A DNA stretch of 64,000 bases from Augochlora pura (taxonomy: Eukaryota; Arthropoda; Insecta; Hymenoptera; Halictidae): the NCBI RefSeq assembly GCF_028453695.1, contig NC_135781.1:25233640-25297639 (forward strand). The letters run 5' to 3'. Positions 12,798 to 25,010 of this stretch are shown here, one piece after another; the first letter of the stretch is position 1; each line of letters begins with the position of its first letter. The notes below the pieces were generated by a model. That model made no database searches, was not told the origin of the DNA, and saw only the letters and a program-made list of their open reading frames with translations. The translations under genes and the position numbers were made by a program.

Positions 12798-15003
12798 CGT
12801 GCTTCCCCTTTCACCGTGTCTTTCTTTTCCTCCGGCACGCGGTGATCCGCTCCGTGCGTTCGAACTTTATTTCGAGGTTCGCCCCATCCCCCGCATTTCT
12901 ACTCGCGCCCCTCTCGCCGCCGGGCACGCTCTATTCCTTTTCTTCTTTTCGCCGCCGCCCCACCCTCCTTAATTCTCGTAAAATGCGGCATAAATCTTTA
13001 TCATCGCTCCGATTCACACCCCCTTCCAGCCGCCGCCACCGCCGCGCCGGTCCGCTTCCCTCTCGTTCTTCCCACCGGTTTTTCTCCGTCCCCGTAGGGC
13101 CGCCCACCGCCGCCCAAGCGGGAGCAAAAACTCGCCGGCGAATGATAGAATATTTGTTCGCGCGTCCGCGATCGCAATGGCTCACGAACGGATGCAAATT
13201 GTCCCTCGAAAAAGACCGGTCCCGCGATTATTGACTCGGGGGATAGCGATGGGATTGAACGGACTCGGAGTTCCGTATCGAGGGACGATTTCTTTTTGCC
13301 TGGTCTCGGGATTGATACGACCAGTAATTAAGATCGATGCGATTCCCGTCCGGCTGGTTCTCGTCGAGGCGCTACTCTTTTTCCGATCTCCTGATCGACG
13401 AAGCGTAGAGAAATTAGGACAACTTTGATACCATTCTCGTTCCATTTTCGCCGCAAAGGGAGCCGGTGTGTGCGGCTCCTCGAAAAATGGTTGTACTGGT
13501 ATGGGAGAGTCGCGATGGGTCAATAAACGTATTACCATACTGTCCTTCCGCGATCGCTTTATGCGGAAATACCGGCGAGTCCGCTCCGTCTGTCACGGAA
13601 AGTCTCTCAACTGGCCGGTCGCGGAAGTTGAACGTGAAATTCTTTGTCTTTCATACCGAGTTGATCGAGTTTTAGTTAAAATTGGATTTGTTTCGGAGCG
13701 TGTCCCATATATTTGTTTAGTCGCGAATATAAACACGTTTAACCAGATTGTATTTATGTTATCGCGAACGCATCGTGTTCCTATTCGTACTGTATTTGCT
13801 CTACGGCAGGTAGATGCTTGATCGGAACTGCGCATCGATGAAATGTACTGCACGAAACTGACTTGACCCTTCGCCTATTATTTTCGTTACAATCAAAATG
13901 ATTAGAAGTTTTGCGATCGCAATCATTTTTCCGTAGAAACAGAAACTTTATATCTACTGTGTGCTTACACATGCCTGAATGTTTAAACCTTCGCACTCGA
14001 GTGGCGATTCTGAGGTAACGCTACAATTGTTATATCACGTTACTAGATAATTGTTATATTATGAAAATTTAGATTCAAGAAATCGTTAATAGTGTAACTG
14101 TTGTACGAGTCGCAATTTCATATGCTTGAAATACTGTTTATCATAAAAAAAATACTATTTGTCAGAAAAATTGTTTTTTATATTTACAGTTGTAATAATC
14201 TTGAGGGCAAAGGGCTGACAAGAGAATACAATTTTATTCCGACTTGAAGGAACGGAAAAACATTCATACCCGAATAGCTTATTACTAGAAATCTCCGCCA
14301 CGAGTACGACTCGTGACTTCTTATTAAAGAACTGTCACAGAAATGTTCTCTGAACATTCGTAAAGTTATAATAGCAGGTATTGTTAATTGCCGCAAATTG
14401 AAATCTCGAATTGCGGCAGTTTTGGTCGCACGATGCCGTCGATCCCGGTATTAATGATTCCGAGAGATGGGCATTGTTCGCTCCGCGGCGCGGCTAAATT
14501 TGGCCGGAACAAAGTGGCATGAACGGGGCGATGATTCGGTGGCAGAAGGCTAATGAGGCGGACACGGTGGATTCTGTTGAGTCTGTCGAGTTCATTCCTC
14601 CGGAGTCCACAGGCGGCCCCGTTCTGTATATTTCCTTAGACTACTCAAACAAATCATGGTAGTTGTTGGTACTGTCGAAGACGTGTTCAGGGAACGTCGC
14701 CTTGGCCTAGGGCAATCGGTGTTCGTTGGGGCTGCGATTGGTAGAGCGTTCTCCGAACCTGTCGCTGACGTTTACTTGTCCGCAGAGACTTATTTTTATC
14801 AGTCTAGAGAGATAAAGCTACATCAAAGGTGGCACCACAACTCGGCGAGTCTGTTGCAGCGACTGCAGAGCACCGAATATTGATCTCCGTACGATTATTC
14901 TATTTTCCTTCCAATTTTCAAACGACACTTTCCACAGGATCGATGCTGCTTTTGTAAAAACAGTTTATTTGATAAAATAATTTATTTATTACTACAAATG
15001 TCA

Positions 15004-15077
15004 TTGAGAATAAATGATTCTTGCCGTTTTCCTCGTAAGAGATCGTATTAAAAACGGCACGAATCATCTACTCTCAA
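15004..15077. repeat. miRNA-like hairpin (unassigned)
   Basis: The arms 15006-15030 and 15051-15075 pair at 22 of 25 positions. The three mismatches are isolated, the terminal loop is 20 bases, and two more flanking pairs are possible. The 74-nt size, arm length and sparse mismatches fit a pre-miRNA. Neither arm matches an insect miRNA I know, and a short fold-back repeat remains possible. The surrounding sequence is AT-rich and non-coding. Confidence 0.5.
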
Positions 15078-17862
15078 AAATATCGAAACAGCCTCTTTAG
15101 ACGTAGAGGCGAAACGTCGTTCGCTAAAATTATTCGCAGATGATAATTTCATTAATAAACCCATTCGAATATAAAAATTACAGTCTTAAATCATGCCTAA
15201 AGTCTTTTAATGATCTGAAAATCTTACAAAATATCTATTATTCCAGATAATATAATTTATCTTCCGAGATAATTAAACGAAAAATAGAAATGAAGAGAGC
15301 AGCACAAATTCATGGATACGTTAGTAATTGAAACTTCTTCCATTAATAAATTTATTATTTATTCAATCAAATTTTTGAAATATCGGTAATGTGCCACTAT
15401 ATCTTTTCCATAAGAAGTTCCTGCAGTTGGTAATCGGCTTACGGTTTGAACATATGGCTGTGAGGAATAGTGGCGCTAATAGCGGTGCCATAGCATTGCA
15501 TAGTGGCGCCACCACTTGGAATTCCAGAATCATTGGGAAGAATCATTGTCAAACATATTCAAGTGTATGTATAATTAAGAGTGATCCAAATTTCGACTTT
15601 TGCAGAGTTTTTGATGAGAGACTAATTTATACAGATATTCGTGATGCCCAAGATCAACCCTGTGGTATAGATCATAAATTCATTTATTCTTTTATCGATT
15701 AGAATTGTAACTTATACCTAGTAGTAAGACTTAGATTAACAGCATGCGGTGTATAACCTACAAAGATACCCATTATTGTATTACAGATATTAATCTCTGC
15801 AATAACCACGATACAATAGGACCTATTACTTTTGCAACATCTTTCGATTCTTTTTAAATATTTATCGATGCTATTTTCATAGGCATAGTTATACAGTTCA
15901 TTATGACCGTTTTATATTCATTCGTATAATGATTTATAGTTTTAATTATACAGAAAATTAACTAAATAATCATCAATTAACCGAACCGTCACTCTTGATA
16001 ACTTCGACCAAAACAGTGTCGAAATCCTTCATTGTCAACAGACAGTAATGAGCTCTCTCTGTGCTGGTTCATCTGATGATAACTTATCAGTAACAATTTG
16101 TGAATCATTTTACCGCTCGTAGGAAACTTCTGGGTTCAGCGACCAATCGATGCAATGAATTTCAATAAAATCGAATCGCAAGGAATCGAAGGTCGACTAA
16201 GCGTAGGGTCAATGACGATTGGCCGATGATCGCGAACATCGAGGATATTGACCTTCTTTATAGACGGGTTAACTACATATTCCGATCCTACGGTAAAGAA
16301 CCCTGCTGCATGTTCTTTAAACTCGTCCGACTTGCATGTATCTGACGTATCGATCAAACGAGAGAGAAAGAATGTGCAATTAAAGGGTAGCTTTTGTCGT
16401 GCATTCCAAGGACCTTCGTAGTTTTAAATAGGGTGTCCCATTTTCATATTAGCGCGAGCCTTTCGAGAAAAATATTCGATCCAGCGGACTTTTCTACTTG
16501 CTATTGAGAGAGAGGGAAGTTAAATACAATGGACAGACTGACCTCCAAATAAATATTTGTAAAAAATTTTTCGACCAATTAACCCATAAAAATCTACACG
16601 TAAAATTAATTCAAAAGGTATTTATTATCATATAATTTCATTTCAAAAAAGCATTGAAATCAGGGATAGCTGTTCAAAATGGACTTGGCGAGCTATTTTT
16701 ATCATAATTCCCCTAGTATGTATTTTATGTATCCCTTATATGTGAATCTATTTAAGATATTAATATTTTATTATTACTAGATTAATTTAATTTAATTTAA
16801 GTAAATTTTTTTATTTCTAGAATAACAGTCCTGGTATCTGATATTTCTATAAGTGAATTTCCGCGTATCAAGTTATTGGTCTGTTATGGCTACATATTTT
16901 GTTAAATAACTTTAAAGATTGCAATTGTCCGCAGAAAAAGTTTTAATAGTATTAAACTGTACTTTTGTAACGAATGTGCCTGTTATGTCAAGGGTATATG
17001 ATAACTGGGTCAGGGTTAGGTTAGTATTAGGTCAGAGTTATGTCTGGGTTAAGATTATGCCAGGTTACGTCTCTTAACTTGTTGTGACTTGACCTTACCT
17101 TATCTTTCCTTATCTTGAAAATGGGAAACTGTATTACCTGCATACGAAATTGATATCTCGATATCTCAGCTATTTCTGTCCCTGTCGACATGTTCGAGAA
17201 CTTTTTATACGCGCACAACGACGCTTAACAATTGGGCGATTATTAAAATTGAATACGGTACAATTTAAAAGAATAGATTCCTGTTACAATTTTTAGCCGT
17301 TTTGGTCAAAGAAAAGATTAGTGCGACTCAGAGTCTGAGCGTAGCCAACACCGTCCGTCACCCCCCGGAGCGAAGCTTGTTCAGCTCGTCGACTCGACTA
17401 CGTAGTAGCACGTTAAAAATTCGTGTTCCCACCTCTTATTGGCTACTGTTTGTTCGTTAATAACTCGTAAACAAAGTCGCCGATTCCATTTTCGTTACGG
17501 AAAAAATTACTCCAAATAACCTCAGGAACCCATCATTTTCCGAAGTTACAATAATTTTGATACATTGTGTATATAGAAAAATAGCTAGCTATCTTAGACT
17601 CCACGGCGTTCAAAAATCATTTTTTTTTACCGTTGCCTTCCAAATAAATATATCGTTTCGAAAGCAACAACTTTTGCGTGGATAATTATCGGATCTGCTA
17701 GCAGAAAATGAGGTCGCGTATCTCTGCTGGATTGAACGCAAGAAAACAAGATTGCATTTAGATTTTCCATAACACTGGAGAACAAGATCTCGCCGGGAGA
17801 AAGAATATTGTGGGTAGATCAAGTTTTTCTGCATCTCGTAACAGTCTCGTTCCTTTTTCCAG
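15078..17862. other. AT-rich non-coding stretch
   Basis: No gene recognised. A 103-residue frame at 15391-15702 on + contains a locally repeated ATAGTGGCGCYA-like motif (about 15468-15512), but it has no domain or splice context. A TAGGGTGTCCC motif near 16428 and TTAGG-like words near 17005 are noted under findings. Confidence 0.5.
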
Positions 17863-17970
17863 CCCGCGTGATGGGTCGCCGAGAAGAAGGACACCGACGT
17901 CGGACGCGTTCCACGACGTCCTCGCTGCAATAGAACCCCGTCAGGATATGATAACGATCCACGGACAACG
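17863..17970 (+). CDS. Candidate internal coding exon, unknown gene
   Basis: A 108-nt segment is bounded by a strong acceptor (pyrimidine tract ending TTTTTCCAG, AG at 17861-17862) and a strong donor (ACG|GTGAGT at 17971). Only one frame is open through it. One base finishes an incoming codon, 35 codons follow, and two bases start the next, so both introns would be phase 2 and the exon is symmetric. The peptide begins RDGSPRRRTPTSDAF and ends IEPRQDMITIHGQ, a normal mixed composition rather than low complexity. I do not recognise the protein. No partner exon was found, so the gene would extend far to either side with long introns. It could still be a chance pairing of splice sites. Confidence 0.4.
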
Positions 17971-18324
17971 GTGAGTACACGTTGGTATCGCGCACCGGCG
18001 TAAATTACGCGGATATGGGTCTTTACCGCAGACGTTTGGCTTCGACGTCGTAATTCAGGGCACGTAATTCACGATCATCGTTTGCGGCCGTCGCGCAGGC
18101 TTGCATTTAGGGAACGAACTTCCCGACGAGCCCCTATCCCCTAACGAATGGCCAGAGGTACCGTGCTTTCATTCTTTTCGTCCCGGCTATTTGCGGCAAC
18201 CCTCTACGAGCTGCTCGATTCATTAGAGTTTTCGCTATCGAGTTCCTTCGGTTTCTCATAATTCCATTTGCTTGTTTACTTCGGCGATATCTTCATCCGT
18301 AGTATCTCCCCTTTTGCGTTTTTG

Positions 18325-18660
18325 TTTGATCAATATCCCGATCGTTAGTCACTCTTCAACTTCCTATTTATTTAAACAGTATCTTTACTTATAGTCACTG
18401 TTGATTTTCTTATTTATTTGAGCATATCTTAATCTTTAGTCGGTGCGCATATTCTTATTTATTTTAGCAATATCTTGATATTTAGTAACTCTTAATCTCC
18501 TTATTTATTTTAGTAATATTTTGAATTTTAGTGATTCTTCATCTTTTTTTATTTATTTGGGTAATGTCCTGATCATTAAACTCTACATCTTTTTATTATA
18601 ATAATTGGGCAATACTTTGATCTTTGGTAACTCTTGATTTCCTTATTTATTAATGAAACA
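18325..18660. repeat. Degenerate tandem array, roughly 50-60 bp unit
   Basis: Six to seven diverged copies carry the recurring order: a TTTAGT-ACTCTT word, a short C/T-rich stretch, CTTATTTATTT, then GCAATATCTTGAT. Copies start near 18350, 18400, 18440, 18485, 18535, 18580 and 18625. They differ at many positions, so this is an old array. Confidence 0.7.
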
Positions 18661-19360
18661 TGTTGACCTTCAGAAATTTTTAATTTTTTTATTAACTTAA
18701 ATCATCGCGTGTTCTAAACAGTTCTAAATAAATTTTCCATTAATTTCCAGATAAGGAAGTTTCATAAAAAGTTGACAGTCTCCGTTTAACAGCCTTAATA
18801 GCTTAAAGTCGCCACGACTGGTATATTCTTCTTTACGGTTTTCTGTTCTATTCAACTGTACTTATTTTTCTCATGAATACATAAAATTTGCAGCCCGCTT
18901 CATGACTATTAATCTTACAAGCGCAATAAACTAGCTACAGCTGTTAATAACTTCTACTACGATGACAAAATGGAATGGGAAGAAGGAGAACGCTAAGATG
19001 ATTCAGTAATACTTAAGACCAGGTTATGACGGTCTAAAACTCGCAGTTTCCTCCGCGAGCACAATAACGTACCTACAACGACGAACAAATTTTGCGCGTA
19101 TACATACAAATAAAATGAAACGAGAAGAAGATAGCTGGGATAATTTCGTGGATACTGATTATCAGTAACAAGCGATGGTAATGCGGGTTTATAAACGTTG
19201 TAATTCGAAGTGAACTCGATCGTTGCTGCTCTCCCCTTTAAAAAGGTCCGATTAAAATATCGAGGATTATGGCTCTGCGGCTTTGGTAAGGGTATCGCTA
19301 GCATCGAAGAGCTCCTCGTAAATTTGCTGCGATTTAAATGGTATTCGCTGGAAACGAGCG

Positions 19361-19392
19361 ACCTCCACCCCCCACCCCCTCCCCCTCCCCTC
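19361..19392. repeat. C-rich tract
   Basis: A CCACCCCCCACCCCCT-like run that produces a proline run in one frame. The opposite strand is G-rich and could fold as a G-quadruplex. Confidence 0.75.
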
Positions 19393-21116
19393 GCGATTAC
19401 TGCACTCGGTAAATTGTTTCGATTCGCGGTGGCCGGCGCGGTGGAAGATTTATCCGTAGAAAATTCCTCCATTGAGGAGACAATTATCGACACGGAATCG
19501 AGAGGCAAGAGAGGGTGGTGGTCGCATGCACCACCCCGGAACACGTTTTCGCACACGCCGGCCGCGACGCGGCGCGTAGGTGTTAAATTGGCCGAGACGC
19601 ACGCATGCGTCCGTCGGATGCCACGGCTAGGGTACCTCCTTCGCCGAGGGAACGATCGGATTTTAATGATCGTGACATGCTCGTCGATCGTCGCGTTGGT
19701 CCCTCCCTATCGAGTCCCATCAAGGCCGCGGGTCGCCGAGGTCGTTCGCTAAGACACGATTCGGTCGCGGCCGGCCCGGCATCGATCCCAGATATTTGTT
19801 ATGAAATATCTGTCAATCGCATGCGAGCCGGCTATAAAACATCACCGCCGGTCCGACAACGATTTTTCGGCATTCGGTGCTCCGCTTTGCACCGGATCGC
19901 TCGCTAATCGAGTTCCGGAGCGACCCGGATGACACCGATACCGCTCCAATTGTTACGAACTTGTTCTTTACGCGTTGCCAGACAGTTCAACCTTTAGCTC
20001 TATAACCACAACTTGCGAGAAAGAATTTTGTAATATATTTAATATATAACACGAATGTTACTCGTTTCTTTTAAATAGAAACGAAATTTGACTCTTCTGC
20101 TATCAAAATCTGTTATGAAAAGCCAACTAAAGTAAATGAAGATGTAGGTATCAGGGGAATTATTAAAGCCGATCCAGTGAAAAATCTGCCCCACTAATTC
20201 TATTGAATTTAGATTCGCGATGTTTATTTAAAACGTCAGTTATTCAGTAATGTTCCTTGATATTTCTTGATACTTAATGGATACCTCCAAGACTTCTGTG
20301 AATAGTAAACGAGTAATAAATCCTTAAGTACGATTTATCTGGTAGATATCATTTTTGGGGTTGCTGTAACGAAATCTGTGCTTGCATAAATTAATTTGGC
20401 GGGCCCATTTTACATCCATTACAATCCAGGTGCACGAATAAGGCCTGCTTTAATCGAGCATCAAATTCGTCCCAATTTGATCCGCAAAATATTAATGTAA
20501 CGATCAGCCGAACGATGCACGGAAGTTAATGGCGCGTGGAAACACATCGTAAAAGTTGGGAGGAATTTTTGTAAAATGTTCGAAACGAATCGAATTAGCA
20601 AAGTCGCTTTCGACGAAACTCAAGTAATTTCGATCGGACCTCGAACGAAATTTCCGTCGATTAAATTCCTTGAATAATTCTGGCGGCGATTAATCGCGCC
20701 GAAGCGGAGTTGCCCCCGTAGTCCGTAACAGAACGATATTTTCAACGAACGCGTGTCCGAGCGTTTTTCTCGAGCAGCGAAACTGTCCGAAGTAAATCTA
20801 GACTGATTCGAGGGATCGAAACTTATTCGCGAATACAGAAAACATCCGCGATCTGATAGAGTCAGGTGGGAACCTAATAATTTCGATCGCTTGCTGCTGG
20901 TAATCAACTGAAATATCGTCGCGTGCGGCTATTTACAATACGCTCGTTCGAAACAAGTCACTGCCGACGAGTGTTTATATTTCGTTATCCGCGCTATCCA
21001 CTGTTCACAGACTAATAACGCCGCGGAACGTGCCTGAATATCAAGCGTTTCCAATTGAATCGTGTGAATTTCGTTTTGTGAAACTTTACAATGTCGCAAT
21101 TGGGGCAGTCAGTATA

Positions 21117-21330
21117 TACAGGGTGTTCAACGAAGTGGTCGTACCGATTTTTGAGATATTCATGGTAATCCGACGGAAAAATGTTTGAGATAAAAGTTGA
21201 GGAGAACAATGTACAGGAATACAAATTTCCAAAAATATTTTCTTTAATTCCTTTTTCAAACATAGTATTACGTATCGTTGACTTGATAGCGTTATAGCTG
21301 ACCTGAAAACGAATTCAACGATCTGCTGCG
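21117..21330. mobile_element. Possible single transposon end (TACAGGGTGTTC)
   Basis: The motif TACAGGGTGTTCAACGAAGT begins at 21117. TACAGGGTGT is also the terminus of the two fold-back elements at the right of the window. I found no matching inverted end downstream, so this would be a solo or truncated end. The right boundary given is arbitrary. Confidence 0.3.
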
Positions 21331-21639
21331 CAATGACCTTCGAATAATTTTTCACTTAGATACTCGAAGTAATTGAGAAAATAATTTTCCTACAATTTAG
21401 TGGAACGTACAAGTACCTGCGAGTCAAGGAAACGTTCGTGCTGACTGTATATTGTGAAAGTCATTGTGTAAAGGTCATTGTGTAGAAAGTCGTAATCTGT
21501 TTTAAAGCAGTTCCTACAGAGCACGAGATAACATCAAAACCACCGATGACTAATCCATTTGTTTATGTAGCCCGTGTTCAAGATGTAGATAAATTAGAAA
21601 TGACAAAATTCAACGATATCTAAAGGAAACCATCCCCTT

Positions 21640-23260
21640 CCCCCGGAGGATCGTAAAGGGACGAAAAATCACCATGGAGACCTCGATCTACCACGCGTAA
21701 CCGTATAAGTAGCCCAGGGGATGGGGGTGGTAAAGCGAAGCGGAGGGGTGGTCGTCCGCGTGGGTGTCTGCGTTGGCCCGCAGTCTCGTGGCACAACAAG
21801 AGCGTGCGTCGATCAAAATTAATGCTGCCATTACGGTCTCCTCGTAACTTTCCGTGGTCCAGTGATGGCCGAGGGGTTGCCTCGGTGTTTGCGAGTACGT
21901 GTTGCGTCCGCGATCCGCGATCTACGGTCCGCTTGGCATCCCTTCAACTCCGTATCTGGCCTGGAAAAGGGTGCAATCGAGCTTGGGGGCGAGGTCGGGG
22001 GTTCGTAGGAACGGGTTCGCGGCGTTTGTAGCGAGCGCCCGGCGCTGATCGCGAGGAGAGAGCGTGTGTGTCCTGCGGAGCGGCTGATTTCTCGGAGCAG
22101 ATCAGAACGGGATCGGGGCGCGTGCGCAAACCTCGTCCAACTCGGCGTGGCCGTTTCCGGCGTGTCCACCGCCTGTGCCGCGCTGCACACACTGACAAAC
22201 ACACGGGGGGTCCGAGCTCTGCGCGTCTCTGCTCGGCTACACGTGTCCGGGTTCTCTCTAGCGTCTGTACTTGACGCCAGGTCCGCGCACACCACAGTGC
22301 ACGTCGCCTAAAAACTCGGAACCGAGCCAGCCATCGCCTCGCCTGCAACACCGCTCTGCCCAGGGAATTCGTCTAATCGCGCGTGCATCCGCGCAAGACC
22401 GGCCTTTCTTTCGCCGTTTCTATTTGCCTCGTTTCTCGCGAACAAAAGCTCGACGGGAGGCTAGTTGGTCGCGAGAGGGCGGGGAGGGGAAAGGGGAGAG
22501 AGAGAGAGAGGAAGGAGGCTCGAATCGGTGGAAAAACGTGGGTGGGGTGGCACCTTAGATTTCGCGGCGGGACGATTTACGGTCGTTTGGCGGGAACATA
22601 TTTGGGTCGGCGTTTGTTATCGGGAGAGCCTCCCGGCTTTCCCCAGGACCTCTGCGACAGGGCGCGGAATAGTCCGCGTTACGTAAGGCGAGGATGACCG
22701 AAATGGTCCGTGACGCAGTCTTCTCAAAGGCACGGAGGCCCAGAGGCGGGAGGACCTCCCGGAGAATAGTGGCCCTCAGGACTTGGCGGCTCTCGAGGGC
22801 TGTTTGAAAACTGCTCTCTTGAATCGCACGACCCCGCGTGGGTGGGGGCTGAATCGGCGCGACGGTGCTGCTGGCAGCAGCACGTTCGATAACGGGGGTG
22901 GTGGTTCCACCTTTCGACTGCTCGCTCGCTCGCTCGCTCGTTTGCTCGCGAGACGTTGGAACTTTCGAGGGTGGTCTTGCGTAGAGATCTAATCGGGCCA
23001 GAGTGCACACGCGATGCGTATACTTTGTGCATTGTCGGTTTTCCTCGTGCCCGATCGGATGACGGCTCGATCCCGATGGTACCGGCCCTCGGCCTCGACT
23101 TCGCCCCTTAATTGGCCGAACAGAACTTTGCTTACCTGTCTCCTCGCGGACGATCGATCTTCCTGTTCGACGGAAGTTGTACACGATATTCGCTGAATCG
23201 TGTAACACGAACTTGTCCGGATTATCTCGCCGGGAGTATCTTCACGCAAAAGTCAAAGAG
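21640..23260. promoter_or_regulatory. CpG-rich island, possible promoter or first exon
   Basis: About 1.6 kb of high-G+C, CpG-dense sequence is flanked by AT-rich DNA. Frames of 150-217 residues occur on both strands, are Arg/Ser/Pro-rich and overlap, so they are probably compositional. On -, a good donor (GACAG|GTAAGC) would end an exon at 23136. This could mark the 5' end of a minus-strand transcript. No recognised protein domain supports either strand. Confidence 0.3.
22917..22941. repeat. CTCG tetranucleotide microsatellite
   Basis: About five to six CTCG units inside the CpG-rich island. Confidence 0.85.
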
Positions 23261-23500
23261 GAGAGCTCGCGGCTCGCTGTAAGCGCGATAATTGGACTGC
23301 GGGTCTACGGATATCCAATGTTTTCGTCTTTGTCATTGGATTCGAGCAAAATGCTACCGATGGGACAGTATTGTCCTGCTTTTCAATCGAGCAATGATCG
23401 CAGTTCGAGTTATTTTAAAGCGTTTGTCTTTTGTTACCGAATTGTATTTTTGTTAACAGAGCGGAGGGTATTTCAACTCTACTGCAGCCAGAACATAATA

Positions 23501-23530
23501 CAGTAGAGACTCTCTTATCTGAAAGTTTAT
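23501..23530 (+). mobile_element. Possible solo pogo/Tigger-like terminal repeat
   Basis: CAGTAGAGACTCTCTTATCT is preceded by TA. It resembles the CAGTAGARNCTCNNTTATC ends known for pogo/Tigger-type Tc1-mariner elements. No matching opposite end was found nearby. Confidence 0.3.
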
Positions 23531-24577
23531 TTTTGTAATATCCCGATATCAAAACCTTTTATTATCCAAATATGTCGTACAAATTTTCCACTAGGCGATC
23601 ATGTATTTCAATAATACAATGAGGAATAACGAATAAGATTTAAGTAGTAATCTTACGTAGTGCATAGGATTTACGTATTTACGTATTTATAAGATTACGT
23701 ATTTTTAGAAACACTGCTCCTACGAAGTATTACAGTGGTCAGAACAATAAGCCAGAATGTCTCTTGGAAGTGAGAACATGTGGCACACGACGTTCTCCCT
23801 CGTAGCCATAGAATTATGGTTACGCTTATCGTCGGATATAGAGCCATCGAAATTCATTGATATCAGAGCGAGGGTCGCATCAGAGACTTCCCTTGTAAGT
23901 AGGACTCCCCGGGAGCGCGTAGAACAATAAAAGAGCGAAATGTGGGGAAGGGAAAACGCAAGGGAGAGACTTGGTGTTCGTGTTCGAATAACTCGAGCGG
24001 CGCGGTGCGGCGCGACGGTCGTTTTCGTCGAACACTCTTCTCCGGTCCGCTCGAGCGGCGTCTGAGCCGCGAACTTGACGAGCGAACGAGTTTCTTGGCT
24101 GCCGGTCGATACCGAGGATAGACCTAGCGAAACGTTAAAGCTGGCCGGCCAGGTGGTCGGGATTTCGAACAAAAGAATCGTCGCCGGCCATAAATAGAAG
24201 GAAAAAAGGAAGCCGCGGGTTCGGAAGTTTCGACGAGTCGATAAATCCGCCTCGAACGGACTTGGAGCGATACGCGCGCGGCCCGCGGCTTCGGGCTCGG
24301 CTTGGGTTCCTCCGATTCGGGCAGAGGGTGGCCCGCGGTCGCGGTCGCGGCCTAGTCCGCCGCCTGCCCCCTTTCGACCCCCTTTGGCGCCCCCAAACGC
24401 TGACCTCGGCCGGCTGTCATCATTTTTATTGCGTCCCCCTAACGAATCGCGACTCCGCGCCGTGCGGAGCCGAGTAATTACACCCGGCCCGGATGGAATG
24501 ATACACTCGCCCGTAATAATTCCTTGTATTCACGACTATCTGCTCGTTATTTCCCGATAAGGACGCGGCCGCGCGCG

Positions 24578-24596
24578 CTCTCTCTCTCTCTCTCTC
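24578..24596. repeat. CT microsatellite
   Basis: About nine CT units following a GCGCGCG run. Confidence 0.9.
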
Positions 24597-24854
24597 CTCG
24601 AGCCGAACCTTGGGCGTAGTATTTTAAGAGGCCCTCCACTCGTTCCACTCGCTCGACGACGTAACGCCTCGGCTCGTTGACGAAATTATGCCCACCCAAC
24701 ACCCACGCCAGGCTCTCTAACCTGGTCTCGAGGCGCGGAGATGCTTGCTTCCTTGCGCAGATTCTTCGTCAGCTGTTTGTGGCTTCGCTGGCACGACATT
24801 GTTGATTTTTGCTTTCTACGCGACCTGCAAGGCAGTCGTTTATCTCCGTGCTCC

Positions 24855-25010
24855 GTTTATTTATTTATTTATTCATTCGTTTATCATTCATTCATTCGTT
24901 CATCCATGCATTCATATACATGTATATGTACATATATACAGACGTACATTTATTCATTTATTCCTGTTGTTATTACTATTATCGTTATTATTACTATTAC
25001 CTATTAATTA
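24855..25010. repeat. TTTA/TTCA and TTA microsatellite cluster
   Basis: An imperfect (TTTA)n and (TTCA)n run passes into TACATGTATATG-like sequence and then (TTA)n. It produces artificial Ile/Tyr/Phe/His-rich translations in three frames. Confidence 0.85.

Larger units (their letters stand above)
8898..15003. other. Non-coding stretch, GC-rich islands
   Basis: No gene recognised. CpG-rich islands at about 8950-10130, 10490-11250, 12300-13660 and 14400-14700 carry many overlapping frames on both strands, none with a recognisable domain. AT-rich spacers lie between, for example 10210-10460 and 14020-14400. A GTAAGT donor-like site on - at 12443 is discussed under findings. Confidence 0.5.
17971..21116. 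other. Non-coding stretch
   Basis: No gene recognised. It contains a degenerate minisatellite (18325-18660) and a C-rich run (19361-19392). The part at 19200-19920 is CpG-rich with overlapping frames on both strands and no identifiable domain. Confidence 0.5.
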